Positions 48,809 to 59,100 of a stretch of 64,000 nt of DNA are shown here, one piece after another. Location: positions 434,001 through 498,000 of the forward strand of contig VLTN01000012.1 of assembly GCA_008330645.1 (NCBI GenBank). The letters run 5' to 3'. The translations under genes were made by a program, and so were the position numbers. Position 1 is the stretch's first letter, and each line of letters starts with the position of its first letter. This DNA comes from Cafeteria roenbergensis. Taxonomy: Eukaryota > Sar > Bigyra > Bicosoecida > Cafeteriaceae. The notes under the pieces were generated by a model. The model was not told the DNA's origin. It searched no databases and was given only the letters and a program-made list of their open reading frames with translations.

Positions 48809-51800
48809 ATGCGCGTTCCTGAGCTGAGCCTCACGTTCGAGCAGGTGTTCCTCATGGTGTGGGTAGCCAACCTCGTCGCGCTGGCCATCACGCTGGGGTT
48901 CCTGCTGGGCGTGTGCCGGTCCAGGTGCATCAGCGAGTGGCGACAGGAGCTGGACAGCGACGACGACAAGCAGGCGGGCATCTGCCCCGCGCATCGCGAC
49001 CAGCAGCTGGTCGTGTGCATGCTTGGCCTCTGCTGCGCCGGCCGCAGGGGCAGCAGCTGCTGTGGCTGTTGCTGCGGCGGCTGTGGCCTGTCAGCGGGCG
49101 CCTTCAAGCCGGCTGCCGAAACGCCCGAGAGCCGATTGCTCCTCGCCCCGGGCAGCGGCGACCGCAAGTGGTCGGGGGGCGGCAAGGCCGTGCGGCCCTT
49201 CTCCGGCTCAGGGGGCGACGGCACGCCCCCAGGCCGTGGCGAGCACAGCTCCGGGGCCAGCAGACGTCGCCAGCCGCCGATCGTTGAAACAAGCATCCTG
49301 CCTCGCTACCAGTTCTTCGTGTGGGTTCTGGCATTCGCGCTGGCCGTGCGCGTCGTCCTGCTCTCCATAGACTTCCCCTCGCCCCCCGGCTGGTTCCGCG
49401 GCGCCGTGTACGCCGGAACGCCCAAGTACGCGCTGCTGGCCTTCGTCTCGCCGCTCTGGTACGCACTGTACTGGATCGCCGACGAGGTCGCAGCCCACTC
49501 GCTCCTCGTCCTGCCGTGCCTCCCCGTGCCCTCCTCCTCCGCCGTGGTGCGCTCCTCCATCGTCGGCACCGTCTTCGCCATCGGGGGCACAGCCCTAACC
49601 TGGACGGCCTTCATCGCGGCTGTGGTGGCTGCCAGCTCCCCAGACCCCGACGCCCTGGCAGGCAGCCTTCGACTGCAGCGAGTCATGGACGTCGTCATGT
49701 TCTCCGTCACGGGCACCGTATACGCTGTGGCCGTCACCGGCAGCGGCCTCGGCTGGACCGTGCGGTCGGCGTTCAGCCCCTACTTCGTCGTCAGCGCCGT
49801 CTGGCGGCTTGCCTACGCAGCGGCCCTCGCGGCCAACGTCTATGGCTCCGTCATCGGCGTCGCGGTGGTGTCTCTCAAGACGCTGGCTCTGCCATCGCTC
49901 TTCATCGGGGCCCTGGCTGCCGACACGCGCTTCTGGCGTGAGGGCTGGCTCGTGACGACACAGGACGTCAACAGACAGGCTGTTGATTCCACGAGGAGCG
50001 GCGGTTTCGAGCAACCTGCGCCCCCCGACGTGGTAGAGCCGTTGCTTGGCGACAGAGCCGCCGCGGGAGACCCCTCCGCAGCGCGGGGTGCATCGGGCCC
50101 AGGTGCAGCCGTCAGGCGGGATGGGCGCCGCGGCGGCGGGCACCACGCAGCGCGGCGCAGCTCCGGCTTCGATGACGGGCTCTACCGGTCAAGGCCCCCC
50201 AGTGAGGCCCCAGGGGCCCCTCTGGTCCGGCCACGGGAGCCCCCCACGTCGCCCACCAGCACCGCCGCCATGCAGGCAGCGAGGCTGGCAGCTGCGGGCA
50301 CGCCCGCCGCCGGAGTCACCGGCGCCGTCCACGGTGCTGGCCTATCCCCCGGAGGCTCCCGTGCAGCTGCCGGCGCGAAACCGCTCAGCCCTTCCCGACA
50401 CCACGCCGGGCGCCGCCACGGCAGAGCGCCTCCCAGCCTCGTGACGCCGCTCTCGCCAGACGCCCGCCGGTGCTGCGAGCGTGCCAGCCCGCTTCCAGGA
50501 ACGCCGCCCATGGCCCCGCTGTCGCCGTCTGCGATCCTTCCAGCCAGCCCGTCGGCGCAGTGGGGCCCCCTCAAGTCCCCCGACGGACCTGCTCCAGCTG
50601 GAGCCGCCCCCCTATCAGGCCTAGCCGACGATGAGACCGCCGCTCTCGGGCCGGCCGACACTCGCGACCACGCGGCTGGGCCGGCAGAGCCGGCACCTGA
50701 CGGGCCGGCGCCTGGGTCGGGGCCCAAGCTGATGCGAACCATCTCTGCGCCGGCCAACTCGCTCTCCAACGCGTTTAGCGCGTCGCTGCGACAGTCAGCT
50801 CGGCAGCCACTCCCTGGCACAGGCGGAAGCGACGACGACGACGACGACGGTGACGACGACAGTGAAGTTGCCGTTGACCTCGACGTCGACGCTTCGCTCG
50901 ACGCGCTGGACCGCCCGCGCGACGGGGCTGGCCGTGCCCACGCGGCCGCTGGGGCGGTGGGGAGGGACAGTGGCGGGGGGGGCGCCAGCGGCGTGCTCGC
51001 GCTCTGCCAGCCTGCGGCGGCCGGCCGGCGCCACGAGCGACGGTCCAGCGACGCCCGAAGCCAGCGCTCGGCTTCTGGCTCCATATCTGCCATGTCAGTG
51101 AGCGCCGTCACGATGCGGGCGGCTTCGTCCGCGGAGCGCGACGCGATGATTGCTCGCGTGAACCGTGCGATTGAGGCCATCAACAGCCGAGTGGCGGTCA
51201 CCGCCAGCGACCGCGCCGACCTCGTGAAGCTGACGTCTATGCGACGCGCGCTGATGGCGGCGGCGGACCCGGGCGACGGCACGCGCGGCAGGGCGGCGAG
51301 CGTTAGCAAGGCGGGCGCAGCGAGGCGGCTCACGGCGGAGGAGTTCGTGCATGACTTTGGCGGCAGAGGCGCTGTTGGCATCTCCTCGGCGTCCCGGACA
51401 GTCGGCGGAGCCCCGATGTCCCGGCTCCACCACCAGCCACTGCCAGCACGGCCACACTCAGGCGGGGGCGGCGGGTACGGCGCAACGGCCATGACCTTGC
51501 CTTCTGGTGAGGCGGCCACGGTGGCGGGTGCGCGGGCCGCATCGGCAGGGAGGCGGGCGAGCCAGACGGTGTCCCGACCGAGCAGAGCGGCAGAGGCCGC
51601 GGCGGCTGGCTCGTGGGGCGCGTCCTTGGCGTCAGCCGCGCACTCTGGGCCGGCCACTGCGTCCCACGTCGGCAGCGACCCGTCCCCCGGCGCGTGGGAC
51701 CGCCATCGGCGCTCCTCCGCCGCAGCGGTGCAGGGCCTGCGCTGGGAGCTGATGGAGAATGTGCGGGTGACGGATTTGCTCGGGTCGGGCAGCTTCGCCG

Positions 51801-52903
51801 CCGTGTACAAGTGCAGCGTGCAGACGTCAGTGTTTGCCATCAAAAAGTTCCACAACGTCGACCTCGCCTCAACGCAGCAGGCGGCCGTCGCGCCCAACGA
51901 GGCGCTCCAGGCCGCTTTCGAGCTGCTGGTCGAGCAGGACTCGCACGCCGCGATGGCGGACACGGGCAGGATGCTCGCCCTGCGCCGCATGCACAACATC
52001 CTCTCCGAGGTGCTCATCTGCGCGCGCCTGAGCGCCAGCCCGTACATCGTCACGTGCCATGGAGCGGCGTCCGACTGGGGCGAGGTGGGCGTCCTGTTCG
52101 AGTACTGCAACAAAGGCACGCTTACCTCGGCAATCAAGGAGCAGGACATGACCGTCGCGCGCCGGCTGCGGTACGCTGTGCAGATCGCCAAGGCGATTCG
52201 TCACGTGCACAGCACGGAGCCCGCAACGATCCACGGTGACATCAAGTCCGACAACATCTTGCTCAAGTCCACGGGAAGGTCCTCCGCGGGCGTGGAGGAC
52301 AGCAGGGCGTTGCTGGGCGACTTTGGGGAGGCTGTCAGCACAGCGCGCTTGCTAGCGGGCGACACGGAGGCCAAGCGGCAGCGCGGAACGCCGCTGTGGA
52401 TGGCACCAGAGCAACTCCGCGCAGGGAATCGCGTCACGTCCTCCAGCACCGCAACGGACATTTACACGTTCGGCCACGTGCTGGGGCACCTGTGGAACCT
52501 GCAGCTGCCCTGGCACAAGGAGCGGGAGGAGGAGCAGCGCGAGCGCGACGGATCGCCGTCGAGCGAAAACATCCGGGTGCAAATCCTGCGCTTTGTGATG
52601 CGGCAGCAGCGGCCGGCCTTGCTATTCGCCGAAAACGAGGTGGGAGCGGCGTTCAAGAAGGTGTACGATGCCTGCTTGGACCCGGATCCGAAAAAGCGGC
52701 CGGACGCCGATTCTGTCGTGCACCAGCTCATCGGGGTGCAGTGCGTGCTCCGCGACGCGCTGCTGGCTGCGCCCGAAGTCATCCGGGAGCAGCTGGACTG
52801 GGACCCGTGGTGCTCAGCGGACCGCGGGAACCTGGTGGACTTTGCCGATGACGTGGAAGTGACAGCCGACGAGGCGGACCCCATGGCCGCATTCTTCGCG
52901 TGA
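48809..52903 (+). CDS. Seven-transmembrane protein fused to a TKL-type protein kinase
   Basis: Single exon of 1,364 residues from MRVPELSLTFEQ. Seven hydrophobic segments are visible: about 9-35, 167-190, 205-228, 250-272, 290-313, 322-342 and 345-372. The long loop after the first carries a cysteine cluster (CCAGRRGSSCCGCCCGGCG). A Ser/Pro/Ala-rich linker of about 600 residues follows. The C-terminal kinase spans about 979-1327, with LLGSGSFAAVYKC, FAIKKFHN (K1012), HGDIKSDN (D1144; HGD in place of HRD), GDFGEA (D1171), WMAPEQL and DPDPKKRPDADSVVHQL, a TKL-like pattern that looks catalytically intact. A receptor-like sensor driving a cytosolic kinase is inferred; the ligand and 7TM family are unknown. 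Confidence 0.8.
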   Translation: MRVPELSLTFEQVFLMVWVANLVALAITLGFLLGVCRSRCISEWRQELDSDDDKQAGICPAHRDQQLVVCMLGLCCAGRRGSSCCGCCCGGCGLSAGAFKPAAETPESRLLLAPGSGDRKWSGGGKAVRPFSGSGGDGTPPGRGEHSSGASRRRQPPIVETSILPRYQFFVWVLAFALAVRVVLLSIDFPSPPGWFRGAVYAGTPKYALLAFVSPLWYALYWIADEVAAHSLLVLPCLPVPSSSAVVRSSIVGTVFAIGGTALTWTAFIAAVVAASSPDPDALAGSLRLQRVMDVVMFSVTGTVYAVAVTGSGLGWTVRSAFSPYFVVSAVWRLAYAAALAANVYGSVIGVAVVSLKTLALPSLFIGALAADTRFWREGWLVTTQDVNRQAVDSTRSGGFEQPAPPDVVEPLLGDRAAAGDPSAARGASGPGAAVRRDGRRGGGHHAARRSSGFDDGLYRSRPPSEAPGAPLVRPREPPTSPTSTAAMQAARLAAAGTPAAGVTGAVHGAGLSPGGSRAAAGAKPLSPSRHHAGRRHGRAPPSLVTPLSPDARRCCERASPLPGTPPMAPLSPSAILPASPSAQWGPLKSPDGPAPAGAAPLSGLADDETAALGPADTRDHAAGPAEPAPDGPAPGSGPKLMRTISAPANSLSNAFSASLRQSARQPLPGTGGSDDDDDDGDDDSEVAVDLDVDASLDALDRPRDGAGRAHAAAGAVGRDSGGGGASGVLALCQPAAAGRRHERRSSDARSQRSASGSISAMSVSAVTMRAASSAERDAMIARVNRAIEAINSRVAVTASDRADLVKLTSMRRALMAAADPGDGTRGRAASVSKAGAARRLTAEEFVHDFGGRGAVGISSASRTVGGAPMSRLHHQPLPARPHSGGGGGYGATAMTLPSGEAATVAGARAASAGRRASQTVSRPSRAAEAAAAGSWGASLASAAHSGPATASHVGSDPSPGAWDRHRRSSAAAVQGLRWELMENVRVTDLLGSGSFAAVYKCSVQTSVFAIKKFHNVDLASTQQAAVAPNEALQAAFELLVEQDSHAAMADTGRMLALRRMHNILSEVLICARLSASPYIVTCHGAASDWGEVGVLFEYCNKGTLTSAIKEQDMTVARRLRYAVQIAKAIRHVHSTEPATIHGDIKSDNILLKSTGRSSAGVEDSRALLGDFGEAVSTARLLAGDTEAKRQRGTPLWMAPEQLRAGNRVTSSSTATDIYTFGHVLGHLWNLQLPWHKEREEEQRERDGSPSSENIRVQILRFVMRQQRPALLFAENEVGAAFKKVYDACLDPDPKKRPDADSVVHQLIGVQCVLRDALLAAPEVIREQLDWDPWCSADRGNLVDFADDVEVTADEADPMAAFFA

Positions 52904-53156
52904 GGGCCGCCGGAGCGGTCGGACGGGCGTTTGGGCAAAGAGCCGCGGCTTCTGATGGCGAGAGAGAGAGAGGGGGGGCTCGCCACTGCCCACACCTGGG
53001 CGTGTCGTGTGGTGTCGTGTTGTTCTCGCGCTTGCCAAACGCTGCCCGATCGCGGACGCGCCGGCCGCCTCGCGAACCGAGCCCCCCCCGATCGGCATGC
53101 AAAGCCCTCCACTGCGGCCCACACTTGCGACAAGTTCGATCACAACACTCAACCAC
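52904..53156. other. Convergent spacer with GA tract
   Basis: 253 bp between convergent genes, with a short (GA)n run near 52960-52972. No gene is supported. Confidence 0.5.
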
Positions 53157-56100
53157 TCAGTCACTCTGGATCTCCGCTGCCGGAAACAGGGTCGCGGATG
53201 GAAGCTGTCCCAGCATCGCGCGCAGAGCCGACCCCTGCGGCAGCGACACCACCATTCTCCGCGCAAGGTCTGGACAGACACGCGAAACCGCCCGGACCTC
53301 CCTTGCGGCGGCGAGCAACGTCTCTGCGCACGGGCCCGCCTCCCGGAACGAGATGGCGAGCAGCCGGCCAGCGGTCTTGAGCGCCTCGCAGTCCCATGTG
53401 CGCATCTCTGCGGCGAGGCTCCAGACCGCCCGACGGCCTGCCCCTCCCGCTGCCGCCGCCCACCAGCCCCTCGCCTCGCTGTGCCACACTGCGCTGGCAG
53501 AGCCGCGTCGTGGCTCCGCGGCGCCTGTGTCCACAGCCAGCCTCACGGCCCGCGCGCCTGCACCGCCGGCAGCAGATTCGCTGTCAGCGCTGCTGCGCCT
53601 GCATCCGCCGCAGGTGCTTGCGGCCGTGCCTCTCGGCCTCGCCATGCTGCCATCGCGCGGATCAGCGCCACGGTTTCGCCACGCTCGTCCCCACATCGCC
53701 GCCACGTCAGTGGTTGCGGCCCGGGCGCGCGCTGTCGCTCTGGCGGCCGCGACGAGCAGCGCCGCTTCCAGGGCTGGGCCTGATGCTGCTGCTGGCACTG
53801 GACGCCGCAGCGCTTGGGAGTCGCCGGCAGAGCCACCCGCTGCTGCTGGGCCAGCGGCCGGGTCAGCCGACACCGCCAGCCGAGCGGCAGCACGAGCCCT
53901 TACAGCCCCCGTGAAACCGCGACCAACGCTCCTTGCCGCCGTGAGGACCACGTCCCGGATTTGGCCCGGGCGGCAGGCCGCCCACTGGCGGGCAGAGCCG
54001 CTCGGCGCGCTAAACGGCACAACGAGGGACGGCACAGCCGCGGGAGCGCCAGCCGCGCCTGCTGTTACTGGTGCTGCTGGTGCTGGTGCTGTTACAGGTG
54101 CTGCTGGTGCTGCTGGTGCTGCTGGTGCTGCTGGTGCTGCTGCTGCTGCAAGCGCAGGGGTTGCACTCGCCTCCCTGACTGGAGGCGGTTGGATGGCGCT
54201 GCGAGGAGTCCAGGACGCGAGGGCGGCGAAGGCGGCCGACGCGACGGCGTGCGGAGGCGGGGCCAGTCGGGGGGCCGCCACGGGGAAAGCGGGGCCCAGG
54301 TCCTCTCGCGCGAGGGGCTCGTGGAGTGCCCGGCCTGGCTTCTGTTCCTCGTCGCTCACCTCCTCGGCCAGCAGGGCGCGCCTCCCAACTCGGCCACTCG
54401 CCGCTGCTGCTGGCGCTGCTGGCGCTGTCACTGCCGCCCCGGTATCCGTCCCGAGGGCAGCCGCCGCGGCCTTGACAATGGCCGGCGCAACGGAAACTGC
54501 AGACCCACGCCAGAAGGCCGCTTCTTCCGGCCGTTCTGACGCCCATCTCGAGGCCATCAATGCGGCATCACCCTCAAACACATCGACTATGAAGCGGAGA
54601 GCGATGGCCCGCCCCCGAGCACGCAGCACCCGCGACCACACCTCCCCGCTCACTCCGCGAGCGGCGGCATCGGCGCTGGGGCGAAGCTTCGAGACAGAGC
54701 TGGGAGGCACGGAGGACAGCGGGAGGGGCGGGAGGCAGTGCCCCCCGTTGGCTGCAAAGCCCCCGGCAGCGCCCCCCCACCGCATCAGCAGTGCGCGAAC
54801 CGCTGCCGCCGCGCGACTCCGAGCGCGCCTGTCGTGGTCGGTTGCGGCGCAGCCGTCCTCGCCGTCGGCTTGGCGCGGCCCCGTCCCCGCTCTCGGCTCT
54901 GCCACCGGCGCTGCGAGGTCGAACCAGGCCACCGCCGCCTTCGTCCGGGCGGATGCGTCTGCGGCCGCTTCAGCTGACGCCAGCACAGGCGCGAGGCGCC
55001 GGGTGGGGTCGGCGTGCGGGAGAGGGCCGAGCGACGAGGGCAGCCCAACGGACGCGCGAAACCGCGGCTGAACGGACACCGGGCCACCCACAGCCCCACT
55101 GGGGAGGCGAGAGAGCCCGCCACACCAGCGACCCCCCCTGGCGATCCCTCCAGCAAAACCTCCCCTTGCATCGCCGCCGCCGGGCCAATCGGGTCCCTCG
55201 CTGGGCGCCGGCCCGTTGCGGGCGGAGGGAAGCCGCGATGACTGCGGAGTCGCTGACACCGACGTGCAGATGGACGACTGATAGGCCGGCGACCGGACGG
55301 CGGAGCCAGAGCCGCCCAGCCATCGTCGCAGCCCGCCGCCCCCACCGGACGGAGCTGCGCTGCCGCGAGCAGCAGCAGCTCTGCTGGCAGAGCCGCGCTG
55401 CGTGCGAGGCGTGCGGAACGGGCCAGCGCCCGGCGATGCAACGTCGGCCACGGAACCCGCAGCGACCGAGCCAGCCGCAGCGGACGCAGTGGGGGAGGCT
55501 GGTTCAGCTGGAGCTGAGCCGGCAGAGGCCGCGGACGCCGCGGCGGCCCCGCTGCCAGCCAGCACTGCCCCAGACGATGCGCACGCATTGTCTGCCGCGC
55601 CTTGGAACGAAGTGATACGTGCCACTGGCTCTGCCGTATCCGCGAGGGCGGCGAGGACCTGGGCCCAGCCGCGGGGCCGCCAGCCGTTGGACCAGGGTAT
55701 CACGGACGTGGCGGGAGCAGGTGTGACGCCGCCTCCCGACGCTGCTCGGAGGGCCCTGTCTGCAGCCTCGCTCGCTTCAAGGGTGGAGGCGGCAAGGGCA
55801 GTGACCATCAGCTCTGCCACGAGCCGGCTGGAGGGCGGCGCGCCCGTGGAGGCCAGGTGCGACGTCACGTCCAGCAGAGCCGCGGTCGTGGCCTGCCCGC
55901 AGGCGTCAATTTCTGCGCCGCGGAGCGACGCGAACGCGGAAGGGTCGGCCTCCTCGGGCGGCTGTGAGGGGTCCGCGGAGGCGGCTGATCCAGCGGCGGA
56001 ATCACGCACCGAGCTGCGAGGCTTGCCGCCAGTCTGAGCCGCGCAGGGGCCGCCTGTGTGATTGGACGGCGCAGTTGCGGCCTCTCTGGGCCCGAGGAAG

Positions 56101-59100
56101 GACTCCCACGCCCGGCCCACTGCGCTGGAGTTCGCGCTCCAAGCCCTGTGCAGCCTCCGCTTGTTGGCCGCTGCCTGGTCGGCGAGGACCTCCGCGGAAG
56201 TCACTTCGGTCGCGGCAGCGTGTCGCTTGGCCCGCGCCAGGCCGCGTTGGCGGCTGGATTCGGACCCGCTGCTCTCTGCCGACGAGTCAGAGTCGCTCGA
56301 TTCGGGGTCGCTCGAGTCGGGGTCGCTCGATTCGGGGTCGCTCCTGCCATCGGGGGACTGGCGGGCCCTGGCCTCCTCCCCATCGCCACCCGCTGCCGTG
56401 CTCGTCGCCGTTGCTGCGCCAGCATCAGCACCCTGGACGCGCCCGCCGTTCCGCCCGGCCAGACGTGCCCGCTTGGACCGCCGCCGCCGCTGCCGCTCTG
56501 CCGAAGAGTCGCTGTCTCCGGCACTCGAATCGCCAGCATCACTCGCCGCACCGTCGCTCCCGACGCCGTCGCTGTCACTGTCACTGTCACTGTCACGGCC
56601 CCTAGCACCAGCACCAGCAAGCCCGCCAACCGCTGCTGGCACCTCCCCTCTTCCTCCAGTCCGACCAGCGCTCTTGCCCAGGCTTGCAGAGCCGGCAGAG
56701 CTGGCAGAGCTGGTAAGAAGGTCCGTGATGGAGAGCTGACTGTGGCGCACGTTCCTCCCAGCAGAGCCGCCGCCGCCGCCACCGTCGGACCCACCAACTG
56801 ACAGAGCACGCTGTCTTTTTGCGGCTCTGCCGGAGACGTTGCTGCATGGTCCGACAGATTTGGAGAGCATGCTCGGCTCTGCCACCGTTTCGGAGTCTGG
56901 CCAGCAGTTGGCAAGCTCCTGGATCCAAGCGTCAGCAGCAGAAATGCCGCCCGAGGCTTCAGCACAAGGCAGCCCCGACGAGTCGCCGCCGAAGGCACCA
57001 TCGAACGGCTGCGTCAGCTGTGGGTCTACATGCGTGAGCAGGAGCGCTGCTGCGGCAGCTCTGCCAGCCTTGGCTCCGTAGACCCGGCATAGCGCGGCAG
57101 CGGCCGCAGCCTCCGCAGCCGCGAACGGCGCCTCGTGACGACGCTGGCGCGGGGCCAGGGCCGTCGCCGCCCACAGCGCCAGCGACTCTGCTCCGTGTTG
57201 CGAAACCGCTGGAGCACAGGCAAGGGCTCTGCCGGCAGGCGTGGCCCCCGTCGTCGAGACCCGCACCGTGCCGGCAGTGGCCGCGGCGAGCGTGCGCCCA
57301 GCCACGGCGAGCTCGTCCGCGTTGGCCAGGGCGTCGGCCGCGTCGGCAGAGCCGTAGTGCGATCGACGAAGCAGGCGCAGAGCTCTCACAGCGTCGTGGC
57401 AGGCGGAGGACGCGGTCAGGCCCGCGGGCGCGGGCGGCAGCGGGGCCGGGAGCCACGGGCCCATGGTGCCGTCGGAGGGGCCACCTGACGGGGCTGCGGG
57501 CGGCTGCAACGTGGCTCTTGGAGAAGCCCCGGGCGAGGGGAAGAGCGGGTGTTGTGGCTCTGCCGGCAGAGCCACAATGGCGTCGGCATGGTGCGACGAT
57601 GAGCGGGTGGCGGCCTCGGCTCCGCAGGGCTTGTCGGCGCCAGCCTGCTGCTGCGCCGCCCCGGCAGCGGGAGCGGCAGAGGGAGCGGCCGCGGGGGCGA
57701 CGGCGCGAGCTGGCTCCGCCCGTGCCGCCCCGTGATCAAGCAGCCGCGCTTGGGCGGAATTGGCTCCGCACACCAGCCCTCTGGCCGATCGGGCTGCCAC
57801 AGCGTGCAGGGCAGCCCACCTGTTTGCCTCTGAGGGCCGAAGCACGTTCGCTGCCCTGGAAATCCCGCCGGCGGTAGAAGGGATCGGCCTACCGGCGCTC
57901 TCGGGCCCAGGCGACGCGGAGTGCGGCCGCTTGCTGGCTTTGCCGGATCGCTCCTTGGAGGTGTCGCACCCAGCATCAGCCCTGCAATCTCTAGCACTAG
58001 CGCCGCCGCCGCCGTCGCCGCCACCGCCGCCGCCATCGCCGCCGCCACCGCTGCTGGTGCTGGAGTCGCCGGCGCCGCTGGAATCTCCCCTGCTGGCACG
58101 ATCGAGAATCAGGTCTGCCGGCAGAGCAGCCGGGCCGGCGAGCACGAGGGGCATGCCTGCGTTCCTGACCCCCAGGGCCCGCAGCAGCTCCAGCCCCACG
58201 CTGCGCGATTCCAGCGCCTCGGCGACTGCGGCCCGGGGCAGCCACTCCGCCCCGGCCGGGTTCCCTGGAGGGCAACCACTCTCCCCTGCGAGGGCACTGT
58301 CGCCGTCGCCGCCTGCGGGCTGACCCTCTCCAGACCGACGTCTGCTCTCAGGCTCTGCATCACGATCTTCAGAGACGTCGACACTACCATTGGAGCCCTG
58401 CGGGGCCACGTCCGACGGCTCGCTCGCTCCCCACCGAAACCCAAGGCTCAGCCGGCCGCTCGATGGCATGGGGGAATCGGGTGCGAACAGCGCCCGCCCG
58501 ACAGTCCACGAAACCCGCATGTGGTCTGGCAGGGCCGATGGCCGTCCAAGCAGAGCCCGAAGCTCGCGCTCCGCCGCGCCGGCTCTCTCGCTCTCCGGGA
58601 GAGCCAGCACGTTGTCCTTTGCGGCTCTGCCGAGCGCCTCCAGCGCATTCTCCCGCTCTCTCTTCCCCGCCGCGGCCAGGAGATCGTTCCAGAGCTCCCC
58701 CACCCACTCGATGTCGGTCCTCGCCTGCAGAGCCCGCTCAGTAAAGGAGGCGACCACGGCGCCGCTTGCGGCCGCTCCGCCCGCGCCGAAGCTCTGGGCC
58801 AGGCTGAGCTGCCGGGACGCGCTCCCGGGGGTCCCTGCGGCAGAGCTGCTGGCAGGGCGCTTGCCAGATGACGTGGCCGCGCGGCCGCTGGCCCCGCCGT
58901 GCGCTGGGGTGCGCGGTCCGGCCGGAGCCGCCTTGCGCGGAAGGCTTGCCGCTGGCTGGGCGGGCCTGGCTGGTGAACTGGTTTTGGGGCGCGGGCGCCC
59001 GGCGGCAGCAGGCGCGGACTCTGCATCCGATTGGCCAGAGTCAGATGCGGACTCTGCGTCCGAGTCCTGGCTGGAACACGAATCCCGACTCAAGCCCGCG

